From Chrysomallon squamiferum (taxonomy: Eukaryota; Mollusca; Gastropoda; Neomphalida; Peltospiridae), in assembly GCA_012295275.1 (NCBI GenBank), contig CM022672.1:15142625-15206624 (forward strand): a stretch of DNA of 64,000 nt, in the 5' to 3' direction. This document shows positions 49,562-60,606 of the stretch, piece by piece; within the stretch, counting starts at the first letter, position 1; each line of letters opens with the position of its first letter. The notes under the pieces are model-generated. The model did no database searches. It had not been told where the DNA came from and saw only the letters and a program-made list of their open reading frames with translations. The translations under genes were made by a program, and so were the position numbers.

Positions 49562-52500
49562 GTAAGTAAATCATTTGACGATTTCTCTCGTTGTCCATGT
49601 TAATTGTTATATAACGATGTTTATTTTTTCAACATGAAATTTGATCAGTGATCGTAAGCAAGATTTTGTTAATTGCATTTGCTATATCTGTTATTACGAG
49701 AACACAATTTAGAAATATATTCACTAACAAGTTGTAGCAGACAGCACATGTGCCACTTCAACTTGCATTTCAGATCATATTTATCTTTTCATTGTTTCAA
49801 GGCTTTTGTTCATTATTATCGACAGTTTGTATGGACTTAATACTAAAGTAAAGAACACAAAAGCATCAAATTCACCACGTTATTTATAGAATAAATGTAA
49901 AGACATTATTATGTTCAATTTGAAGGTTCTTTTCAACACGACGTAAAACCTTTATCATTAAATAATCTATAAAATAATTTATTTTCGCTTTTGATTAGTT
50001 GAATAAAATCCCAACTATTATTATTAATATAAATTTTTTTTTCAGAATTTGTATATATAAATTGTAATATATATATATAAATATGATATATCATTCTCTA
50101 GGTGTGCTGATTCTGATCAAGAAAAGTACGTTAGGGCTGGCCACTTAAGTCCATTAAGAAGTCCAATCAGACCTTGTGACGAAGATAGGGAGAGAAAACG
50201 TTGTAGAAGGGAATCAAATAGGTTTTAAAATTTGTTCAATTTATAAAGATTGATGTCATTTATCTCTTAGTACAGTAACCATTTCATATATTTAATCTAT
50301 TTGGTGAAATGCAGTATTTAATATCCTATAACATTAATTTGTCATTCTTGTGAAATAAGTTATTCTTGAATAAAATCAAGGTGTTTAAATTTAGATGAGA
50401 TTAATTTCAGTTTTAACTACTTTATGTACTTATAAAATAATAAATAACTTTCATTTATGTTTTGTCATCTTGTATTTATCTGTTTATTTGTGAAATTTTT
50501 ACATTTATTCTTATTTACAGAAGTGAGGGAAAACATTTTAAGAAGCCATTAGAGCCCATCATGTCCTCCTCATTTGATGAAAATGATTTTCCATCCCTTA
50601 CATCTGCACAGTAAGTAAAAACAAGTGATGAAAGGACTTTAGTCATATTAACACAATATAATTATCTAATGAGCAGAAATTAATATTTCAGTAATATGTA
50701 ACTAATTTCACCTATTTTGAGTTGATAAAATATATAATAATTGAAAACAGCTGTTTATTAAGTAACTGAGTCTGACTGAAATATTAACGTAATTTAATAG
50801 TTAACTGCCAAACATTTTAGTATTCTGATCTGATAAAATATGTTATAATAATTACCATTTCTTGTAAAACATAAAAATAATAATTGAAAACTTATTTCAG
50901 CACATACACACCTGAACCACCCCGACCTAAGTTTCAGCATCCTCGGTCATGGGCAGAAAGAACTGATGAATACAACACCAGGATAGAGGAAGAAAGACGA
51001 CAGCTGCAAAGGTACAGTGTGGTTCAGTATAATGTTTTTGTTAACACAAGAGAGTATTTTTATAATTGCTCAAAATATAAATATTTTAAAAAAAAAACAG
51101 TACCAGTAATGTTGTCAAATATTAGACAAAGCACTTTGACAGAGATTCAAATAATGTACCTGCTTTTAAACATTCAAAATATTTTATTTCTTTGATGTCA
51201 TTACTTTTTTTTCTTCACATTCATGTAAAATTATTTTGATACAGATTATTATTTTTCTTTATTTTGTTTTATGCTTTTGGTATTAATATTATTTTATCAA
51301 AAGAAGTATGAGTGGAGAAAAGGAATTTTAACAATAGTTTTGTATTCTGTTGGTTTTTTTCTCCTTTTTTTTATTTCTTTATTTTATTTTTTATTTTTTA
51401 TTCTTTTTTTTTTTTTTAGATATCGAAGGCAGCTTGAAATGAACCCAAGGAAAATCAAGCCAGGGTGAGTACAAGATAATTTCAAGAGTTATGGATTTGT
51501 TGCATTTGTGTTTGGCAGTTTGCAACATCTTCTACTCCAGCTATTTACCAAATTAATAGTGTAAACAAGTTTCATTCACCTATTATCTGTGCATTTCCTA
51601 TATCTGAACTTGTATTAGTTAAACTAAGTACATATATATATTTACAGGTAATGTAGAATTTATATAAAAATGAAAATTATGTATAAAGTTGATGTAAGAT
51701 GAAGTGATTGCTTTGTAATGAAATATGTTTGGTCTAAAATAGTGTTTGACAATCATGCAATAATGGAGGTCCTGTGTACATTAGACACCAAAAATGTCAG
51801 CAGTTTTTTTTTTTACAATCACACACAAGATACTGCATATTATATTGAAATGAGTTATAATTGATCTCACTTAATTATACATGTAGTGGTTGTTTAAATG
51901 GTAAAAAGAATATATATATATTGGGTCATGTTTGGTTAGTTATTTTATTGAAATTAAATAAGTTGTATAACAATCTTAAATGTTTTGCAAATATTTTCAG
52001 ACTGCAGATTGAAACAGATGAAGATGTACTGATCAGAAAACAGAAACAGCTGGACTATGGTAAAAACACTCTGGGTTATGACCGTTACATCAGCCTTGTT
52101 CAGAAGTAAGTTTTAAACAGCTGGACTATAACTTTGTCTTAAAAACAGTGAAGGTCAATAAAGCTGCTGGTTTCTAAATCCTGAGGCCTAGAACAAAATG
52201 GCAGAGAAATAAAATGTATGATTTATTCAGGACACTTGATATATGGAAAATAAAAGTATATGTATAATTGCAGGGAGAATTGTTTTTAATGATTGTGACT
52301 TAAAATAAATAGTCTTCAGTTACATTGCATTACATTTATGGACCAAAAGAAAATGAAAGATTATATTTCTGAAGTACCAAACACCTTAAATTAAAATTTT
52401 ATTTAATAGCAATTGTTTATTGCTTTAATTTATAATTTAAAATGATGTATATAATTACATACTTTCGTATTTCTGAATACGCCCTTTCTATTTTATTTAT

Positions 52501-53801
52501 TTTATTTTTTTAAATGTTCATTATTTTGGTTTGAATTTTGTATTCTGGCTATAATCTTTTTTTGCAAAAGATTTATTTTTGTGTGTTTTTTTTTTTTTTT
52601 TTTTTTCAGTTTGTAAAAAAAAAACATTTATTATTTTTTATTGATTAGTAACACATGAAGATGATAATCTAAAAACAACTTCTGGTCTTAAAATGGTTAT
52701 TTTCAATTCTGTTTATATTAGAAACAAGAGACAAAAAGGTCACCCCAAAACACCAGACAAGTACATAAAGTCAAGTCGTCGGTCGTGGGATGAACAGATA
52801 CGGAGATGGCGACGACAGCTTCATGCCTGGGACCCACCAAATGCATGCAACAGACAGCACAGTAACAGGTGAATATTAGAAGTATTAATGTGACAGTACA
52901 AAATAATAGTCAAATAAAATTCTTAGGCTTCCAAAGTATTATTTTGGATGACCTGTCAGTATAATAAAACTGCTTTTAGAAAACATTTGAACACAGAGTT
53001 GTGTTGGACTGACAGCTTTATTCTTTTGGACAATACTGGAAGAAGCTACAAAATAAAAATGGCAGTGACTAGATATGTTTAAATTACTCTTTTGTTGTAC
53101 ACGTCATTATTAATTAACATAATGTGGAACTGTTCAGATCATATTTTTACTGCTTTTTATTATAAAAGGTATAATAGTGTGAAAATAATTTGGAATCTTT
53201 TATTTTTTTAAAGTCGTAGTTAATATCTGACTCAGTTTCTTAATCTAGCTTTACTTCAAATTCAGAATAAAGAAAAGAAATGCAGCATAATGAACAAAAC
53301 TTTTCAAGGCCATAGGGTAAATTTATTATTAGCAATTCTATATCTTATCACAAGGAAAGGATTTAAATTAACCTTCTAGATATTCTTTTTTTTATTGAAA
53401 TGTTTTTTTACCAAAATGTTTCTTCAGAAATAAACTAATTTGTATTTTTCAGCACAGACGTATCAGCTGAATGCTCTTCGGAAGGATCAGTGGAGAGTTC
53501 TTTTGAAAATGAACTCCACATTGCGTGTGATTTTGCCTCGGACACCTGCTCCGAGAGCTCAGCAACACGTTCCACGTCTCCTGTCAGCAGCACATTGTCT
53601 CCCAGTCCAAGTGAAAACTTCCCTGTGCTCAGTTCAAAAAACAAATGTGACAATCCATCGGCCAGTGACAGTTCCTACATGAAAATACCATGTAGTGCCG
53701 ATGAGGATGATGATGAAACATCAATTGAGCAGGCACTATTTACCGAGTTCAACTTGGATGAGTGCCTGCAAGATGTTTGTGAAATGGATAATTGCGAATA
53801 G
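49491..53801 (+). CDS. SLBP: SLBP, histone mRNA stem-loop binding protein
   Basis: Binds the 3' stem-loop of replication-dependent histone mRNAs and acts in their 3' processing, export, translation and stability. Coding exons: 49491-49561, 50102-50221, 50521-50610, 50901-51011, 51420-51464, 52001-52105, 52722-52868, 53453-53801; total 1038 nt, 345 aa. All seven junctions are AG/GT and phase 2. The RNA-binding domain covers residues about 152-220: [25 protein letters not shown], a HPKTPDK loop (the TPNK phospho-threonine motif of vertebrates, Thr191 here), then [20 protein letters not shown] and PP. The last residues (EFNLDECL) match the conserved acidic C-terminus of animal SLBP (EFDLEACL). 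Length is a little over the human protein. Confidence 0.97.
50102..50221 (+). CDS. SLBP: SLBP exon 2
   Basis: Acceptor TTCTCTAG ends at 50101. It encodes [20 protein letters not shown] and then a charged [16 protein letters not shown]. The donor GTTTTA is weak, so an alternative junction is possible, but it keeps the uniform phase 2 pattern. Confidence 0.75.
50521..50610 (+). CDS. SLBP: SLBP exon 3
   Basis: Acceptor TTATTTACAG, donor GTAAGT. It encodes [13 protein letters not shown] and [10 protein letters not shown]. The acidic DENDFPSL could be a short linear motif; no function is known to me. Confidence 0.85.
50901..51011 (+). CDS. SLBP: SLBP exon 4
   Basis: Acceptor CTTATTTCAG, donor GTACAG. 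It encodes [20 protein letters not shown], then a charged helix [14 protein letters not shown]. This parallels the SRCSDWASAVEE...RYKRKL stretch before the RNA-binding domain in human SLBP. Confidence 0.92.
51420..51464 (+). CDS. SLBP: SLBP exon 5 (45 nt)
   Basis: Long T-tract acceptor ending TTTTTTTAG; donor GTGAGT. It encodes [15 protein letters not shown] and continues the basic helix before the RNA-binding domain. Confidence 0.9.
52001..52105 (+). CDS. SLBP: SLBP exon 6: first half of RNA-binding domain
   Basis: Acceptor ATTTTCAG, donor GTAAGT. It encodes [20 protein letters not shown], then [10 protein letters not shown]. This is the signature first helix of the SLBP fold. Confidence 0.97.
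52722..52868 (+). CDS. SLBP: SLBP exon 7: second half of RNA-binding domain
   Basis: Acceptor ATATTAG, donor GTGAAT. It encodes [20 protein letters not shown], then [18 protein letters not shown] replaces the usual TPNK; the Thr phosphorylated in other animals is kept. WD-PP closes the domain. Confidence 0.97.
53453..53801 (+). CDS. SLBP: SLBP exon 8: acidic C-terminus and stop
   Basis: Acceptor ATTTTTCAG; stop TAG at 53799-53801. It encodes a Ser/Cys/Glu-rich stretch with SP sites, then [20 protein letters not shown] and ECLQDV. The end resembles the conserved C-terminal element of vertebrate SLBP. Confidence 0.95.
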
Positions 53802-53969
53802 ATTTACATGACTAGTATTGAATGATCTTATTGTGTTTCTGTGCGTTGTTTGTTGATCGTACATTTTTTTTATGCTTGTATATTTGTGAACTTAATACAG
53901 TAGAATTCCACAGATTTGTTATTGTTGTATACTTTCCTTATTTTCACACATTTTCTTCAGTGTATATTG

Positions 53970-53975
53970 AATAAA
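53970..53975 (+). terminator. SLBP poly(A) signal
   Basis: AATAAA 169 bp after the stop, followed about 15 bp later by the T/G-rich TTCTTTGTAAAGG. A good candidate for the mRNA 3' end. Confidence 0.6.
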
Positions 53976-56900
53976 TATATTCTTTGTAAAGGCCGTTATA
54001 TGTAATCTCTGGCCTTTGATAAAGACATTGTTAGAAATACAGTATATTTAATTTAAATTATTAGTGCTATTTTTAGAAAATAAATGAATTAAAATCCTGT
54101 TACTGATCATCCAAAGATTATACTGATTTAAGTAATGTAAACTGACCGTCTTATATTTATTTAATAATAATTGTCCGTTAGTTAAATTTGTAAAAGAAAA
54201 ATTTACGAAAACTTTTGTTTAGTAATATTCTTGATTGATGATGTAATAAACAGGTACTGGATTTATAAATAGTTTTTTCAAAAAGTTGATTTTTTTTGTT
54301 TGTGTGTATGTGTGCAAGTGAAACATTAAAGATATTTTGCTGCTAATTTTAGAAACAAAAGAATGAAATTATGTTTATTAACAGGCGATTTTGAAATGAT
54401 CATTAATCTTTAAAATCTTTATTGAAGGAATGTAACAATATCATTTATGCTTTCATATATTTATGACTGCATCTTTATCTTTTTAAATATGGAATAAAGG
54501 ATAACTTGAGGTTTGAAAGTGTTTTCATAATGTCCTGCAAAATAGAAATAATAACTCTGGAAGTGGTCTAATAAACATTTTAAAGCGAGTTATTGTAAAA
54601 AATAACATAATTTGGGGTTTGAAAGTACGTTCTTGTAATATAGCAGCAAGAAAGTTTTTCTTCGGTATTGTTGATATTTTTTATTATTTAGAAGTTATTT
54701 CTTTTTTGTAAGTTAAATATTTCGTGTATAAAATGTAAAAACAAAATGGTAAATAAATTAATTTAAAAATCTTGTAAATTATATAATTTTATTGGTATTT
54801 TTTTACAGTCAGTCATCATACTGTTATAGTTTTAAATTACCTAATAACGCTACATTTATGTTTTTATACATAAAAATATTGCTTATTTTAAATGTTTAAA
54901 ATAATATGTATCTAAAAATACACTTATTTTACAGAAATATGAAACATTAAGATAATAATTAAAAAAACAACCTCGTTATTTTGAGAGGAAAATTTTAACT
55001 TGTTAAAATGAAAATCATGAAATAAATAGCTGTTAAGTAAAATATTTATGATTACTGTATTAACGTGATAATTTCATTTTTTACATGTATATTTTATATA
55101 TAACACTTTTGGTTAGTTTTTTTTTAATTTGGACAAAAACAATAATTGTACTTCAGATTTTACTTATTGTAGTTGCAATGTATACTATTGTAAAAAGTTG
55201 TCTTATTAATTTTTTTAATTTTTATATTCTGTTTATTTTTTATATTAAAACACGAACTTTTGTATGTAATTGTCAGTTTATCAATATATGGGATAATCAA
55301 AAATGAAGCTGAACAGAAATGTGTATTTGTGGATGTTTATTTTTGATATATTTAATTAATTATAACTGGTATTTTTCTAGTTATGCTCTAAACAATGGTA
55401 TAAACAGTTTTGGAATTCTTATTTTAAAGGAAATTTAAAATACTCATTGACTTTGTCTGCATTGAGTGGTAACTCGGCTACACTTTCACTAAAGTATTGT
55501 CCTAACATACCTCAGTAGTATTAAAAATAGTAGAAACATAGTGCTTACATGGAGAACAGATAGATAGCAGTATCTTTTTCTGACTGGTAGATGAAACTGG
55601 TCTGCCATGAATGAAATGACATTATGGCTAGTATTGGTGTTCACATATTTTGTTACACTCGATTAAAAATCTGTTAGTTTTATTTCCAAGCCTTTCTTTG
55701 TTCCAGAAATCATGAATTACAAAAAACTGAAAAATTTGTGGAAGATTAAAGAAATTAGATTAAAATATGTAATGCCATTTATATTATATTTTTCACATAA
55801 TGTCATGAAGCACTTATCACTGGATTGAAAGTTGTCACATTTTAATCTGAAGACTGTCACATCACTATTTAGGTTGATTCAAACATGTTTGAAGATTTCT
55901 GAGTGATTTTATGATAGAGGTCTTGGTTTCTTCATATTGCATATGTATGTATGACTAAATGTACTTTTTATGGGACTTGTGAACATGAATATGAATGATG
56001 TAAAGAAATATGAAGTCAAAATTATTGTTAATGAATATACTAGCCAACTTTATGGTTGGAAAAAAAACAATATAGACCTCTCTGTCAGAGAACCTGCAAT
56101 GTTCATCCAGATGCCTGTCTGAAGTATTCTGTGCTAGAGGATACTTGGGCTAGTTCAGGGCTTGCCTGTCCAAGTGTAGTGTCCAGTATTGATGGTGTCA
56201 CCTTCGTTGCTGATCTCAGAATATTGAGTGTGATGATCAATTTGTGGTTTCGTACGTCGTCTTGTATGAGCTCACTTACAGATTATGTCAGATTCTTGTT
56301 TTCGTGTCATCTTGCAAATGCCAAGAAACATCAAAACATTTTGATTAAATACAAAGTTTTAACAACTTGAGAAAGAATCAGAAAGGATAAGAATACAACT
56401 GAGATGGTTTAAACAACTAAGCATTTAAAATGCAATACCACTATTAATGAATGTGGAGTAAAATTTAGCAGCTGATAAACTGTCTTGGAATGTAACCATT
56501 GCACTGATGTCAGTTGTAGAGCCGTTGTGGTATTAATGAAATAAATACTGATATCAATTCTTAATTAATCATACACCTTTTAAGTTTTTAAAATTTCATA
56601 ATTCTTTAATTTCATATTCAGGTATATATCTTCAAACTGGGTAAACAAGTTTGTTATTACTTAATAAAATAGGCTTTCAAAAAATGGCATCCATTGAAAA
56701 ATGCATCTAAATAAACATGTCCTTAACGAACTAAAAGAATTATGAAAAGGTTGGGATTTAACTGCTTATGTAGAAATTACCTTGCTCTAATTTATACACT
56801 TATCTGACTAAAACAAAGTGAAATAATAAGTAAGCACACTATTGTAATGAGTAAACACGTTTCGTTTTCATGGACGGTTGAAAAACAGCACCTGGATGAA

Positions 56901-58380
56901 ATGGCACTATGCAAATTTGGAAAAAACAATGCTATTGCTTTTTGACATTTAGTTATTGGTAATAGGTGAAATCCTGCTTACAAAAACAATTCATAACTAC
57001 ACAATAAAAAAAAGCATAAAAAATCAGTGCATGAATATTATTTTAAATAATGATTTAATGTAAGAAATAATATAATCTGCAGCAAATATCATATTTAACA
57101 ATTGTTGATGATTCATAATTAAATCAAACACCAAAAACACCCCCTCCCCCTGAAATACTAATATATATCTTAAGCTATGTTTGAACTGACAGAATGATAT
57201 CATTTTGGTGGATATTTTAACAATGGTATGCATATTAACATTAGGAACATCTGTATGAATGTGTCTGTAAGTATGCATGCAAGCATACATAGATATATAT
57301 GAATTGTCTGTGTTTGATCATAACATAATCAGTTAAGTCCTGCTTAGAAAAAAAGTTCATAACTGTACCTCTGAAGGAGTGGCTTCCCACATCCTTGGAT
57401 TAACTGTCAGACAGAAAGAGTTGATAATAATGTGATAAGTGCGATATTAAACTGATATAATACTGTACTGTGTTAAGCAAAACCATGTGGATGAGTGATG
57501 CTATATATATTAATATGCATTTATGTAGCAATACTGCATGAATAAATTGCATTTTATAAAATTACTTTAAAGCTTTGTTTAGTCAACTATACAGAAAAGA
57601 TAAGGTACCTTTTTTCCCAATTTGCAAAGTGCCATTTTTTCCACTGCCATTATTACCTACACCTCTTTTTTATATACTACTATTTTTGCGAGACAACAAT
57701 GACATGAAAATATATAGTGAAAAACTGCATCTTTATAATTATCATTATATCGTTAGAAAACAATCATTTATTATTATACTAAATCCACAATAATTTTTAT
57801 TAATAACAACATTTTATCCTTAAATATTTAATTGTTCACTCTGGCCCTACAGTCTCTAATACTTTTTACCTTTTTTATTTCTCAGTATGACATATTTAAT
57901 ATAACAATATACCAAACACTGTATTTTTCTGAACTATTACATAATAAGGAAATATAATATCATCTCAAATAATAATGTAGAGTTCACTGAAAACATTTTT
58001 TTGTTTGTTTGTTTGTTTCAGAAACCAGACAGAAATGTAAGCCTTAACTTGTTTTGTTTAACTCACCAGTAATGTAATTATCATAACACATATTATTGCT
58101 ATGAGCCTATGTTGTGTTGTATCGGTAATCCATGTAATATAAATAAATAAATAAACAAGAAGAAGAAAACATAGTGAAGGGTATAACGAGCCGGTTTGCA
58201 ACCACCACTACATCAGACAGAACAAATTCAGTTTAGTTTGTCGGGAATGGGACACGAAATTATGAAGTACAAGGCGTACTAAATAATTTTCGTTGTTACG
58301 TTCGTTCTTTAGAAATAATTTCATATTATTAATGGTCCATCAACATGTTACTAATATTTTAAGCTGGTATATAAAAATTG
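53976..58380. other. Intergenic, no gene recognised
   Basis: About 4.4 kb, AT-rich. A stretch at about 56060-56300 is less AT-rich and carries a 104-codon + strand ORF with no recognisable family, flanking exons or repeats. A short motif around TCCTGCTTA...TTCATAACT occurs twice (56969-57003 and 57332-57368). Nothing else is supportable. Confidence 0.55.
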
Positions 58381-58434
58381 ATTGATTCTTGCAGCTGTTG
58401 AAATTCATTTTAGTTTCTTGTGAGCGAGAAAAAG
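58381..58434 (+). other. Possible 5' UTR exon of HexD-like gene
   Basis: A strong donor (AAAG then GTAAGT at 58435) about 1.1 kb upstream of the acceptor TGATTTCAG (59545) that precedes the HexD start codon. No ORF needs it, so this is a splice-signal prediction; its 5' end is unknown. Confidence 0.4.
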
Positions 58435-59556
58435 GTAAGTCTGATTTGGATTGCACTGAAACAGTTAAAGGTAGGACAAAAATATCTGACAAATTAAAAA
58501 CTATATAATACTATTGTTATAATAATAATAAGAAGAAGAAGAATATTAAATTATTATAAATTAAATATTAAAATTTTCGTTGCGTTAATCTTCGTAGACT
58601 GGTTCTATGAATTACTGAACTGGAAAGCGAATACGTATTTGCATATCAGTGAGTAAGAGAGAGAGAAAAAAAAAAAAAAAAAAAAGCTTTAGCTGTATTC
58701 ATGCGTCTCTGAACGATTTTGTTATTGTCAAGTCTACACAGGCAAGTTCATGCACATTTTTATCTATAATTTATAAGCTTAATTACAAAACCACCTCAAG
58801 AATCGAAAGCTGAATGGTAAAGTAAAATAATACTAAGTCTTTGTAAGTGCATTTCAGAAGGAATGATTATAATAATTAATATATATCCAAGATAAGTAAT
58901 GTTTTGTTTATAATTTTGAAACTCATGAACAGGAGAATAAATCTGAGTCTATTTGCAAAAACATCAGTCAGTTGTCAGCCATAGTCCTGGGACATTTGGT
59001 GTGCTTCTGTAGGTAAAAGTAATTTTACGTTCGTGTATTGTTATAATTATTACTGATAATCTTAATATGACCAGTGATATATTGATAAATTCTTTATTTG
59101 TCTGGGTTTATGTCAGGGATTTATTCAGTAGGCCCTAACAGGGTGTGACCTATTTTACCCTGTATATTCAGTGTGCAAGTACCAAACAAGGAAGGAGTTC
59201 AGTTTGATGCAGATAATTCATACTAGTATGTTCTGTGCCCTCATTCTCCTTAGCTTAAACAGTTTGTTACTAACTTGTTGCAACTATAATTTATTCATTT
59301 AATTTTATCTTTTTGCAACAAACAAATTCATATAACAGACCCTGTGTTATCATATTAATGTAATCTAACTAAAAGGTTTTCAAATTTCAAAATAGTATTG
59401 CAGCAATTATTTAATTAAAACAAAACTAATCAAAACAAGTTTTGTTTTCTATTATGTATTTAACATTTACAAAAACAAAATTATACCTACATATGAACAT
59501 GTTGTGAAAAAGAAATAATCATTTATATATATATCCTGATTTCAGATTAAATCTAT

Positions 59557-60606
59557 ATGCCAAGAAGACACGGCAGAATGTTTTTACGTGGAAAGCCAGG
59601 TCTGTTCATTCTGACTAGTGTAATATGTCTTGGAATTTTCCTGGCATACTACACATTTGGCAGATCATCACCAAAACCATCAAAATACAACATGTACAAA
59701 AGCATTAGTGGCCAAGGTAAATTTTCCAACTTCCGAAGTCACAATGACAACAAGGGCTTCAGTGACATGGTTTTCAAAAAGCACAAACAGATGAACCAAC
59801 TTCCTAAACCAGTTTTACCACAGCCTGATTGGGTAGCCCGGAGGAATTTTGGTGGCTTGAAAAAGGAAGATCAGTTTAGGCCTGGAAGTGAGGAACATGT
59901 TGATGATGAATATACTTTTCAAGAAAATGTGGTCAAAACAGCTGTTCCAACCAAATCAACAAAATATGCAAAACCAGATGAAGTTTTTTCACCGCTGTTC
60001 AGCTCAATGAAACGAATTGTTCATCTTGATCTCAAAGGAGCACATCCTAAGATGGATTATCTGAAACAAGTGTTGCCTCTGTTTGCAAAACTTGGTGCTA
60101 CAGGAGTTCTAATAGAATATGAAGATACATTCCCTTATTCCAGGGAGTTGAGCATGTTGGCAGCAGAAAATGCTTACACTAAGGACGACATTTCCCAGCT
60201 GCTTGCATTGTGTAAAGAAAACCGTCTGGAAGTTATTCCTCTTGTGCAGACATTTGGACATATGGAATTTGTTCTTAAACACTCCAAGTATCAGCATTTA
60301 CGAGAGAACTTTAAAACACCACAAGTTATTTCACCAGCACACAATGAATCTTACTCTCTGATCAGCTCTATGATTGACCAGATTCTGTCAGCACATCCTA
60401 ATGTGCAGTATCTGCACATTGGCTCAGATGAAGTTTATGACCTTGGAATGGGTCAAGCCCATGATATGATAGCCCGAGGAATGACCAAAGATGAAATAAT
60501 TCTGCAGCATATTGTCAGAGTTGCAAAAATAGTACAGTCAAAACGACAGATTGGTGTGATTATCTGGGATGATGAGTTGCGAAAGGTTTCAGAAAAATTA
60601 ATTGAG
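59557..60606 (+). CDS. HEXD: HexD-like exon 1: anchor, stem, catalytic Asp-Glu
   Basis: 350 codons from MPRRHGRMFLRG to EKLIE, then donor GTAAAT. It holds the membrane anchor and the first part of the GH20 barrel including the Asp291-Glu292 pair. The stem is Lys/Pro-rich without clear domains. Confidence 0.93.

Noticed and set aside
53435-53653. Minus-strand and second-frame ORFs over SLBP exon 8
   Set aside because: Shadows of the true exon 8 reading frame, which is fixed by phase and the conserved C-terminus.
56056-56370. 104-codon + strand ORF in the SLBP-HexD interval
   Set aside because: Less AT-rich than its surroundings, but I recognise no domain and found no convincing flanking exons or signals; kept only as a note on the intergenic entry.
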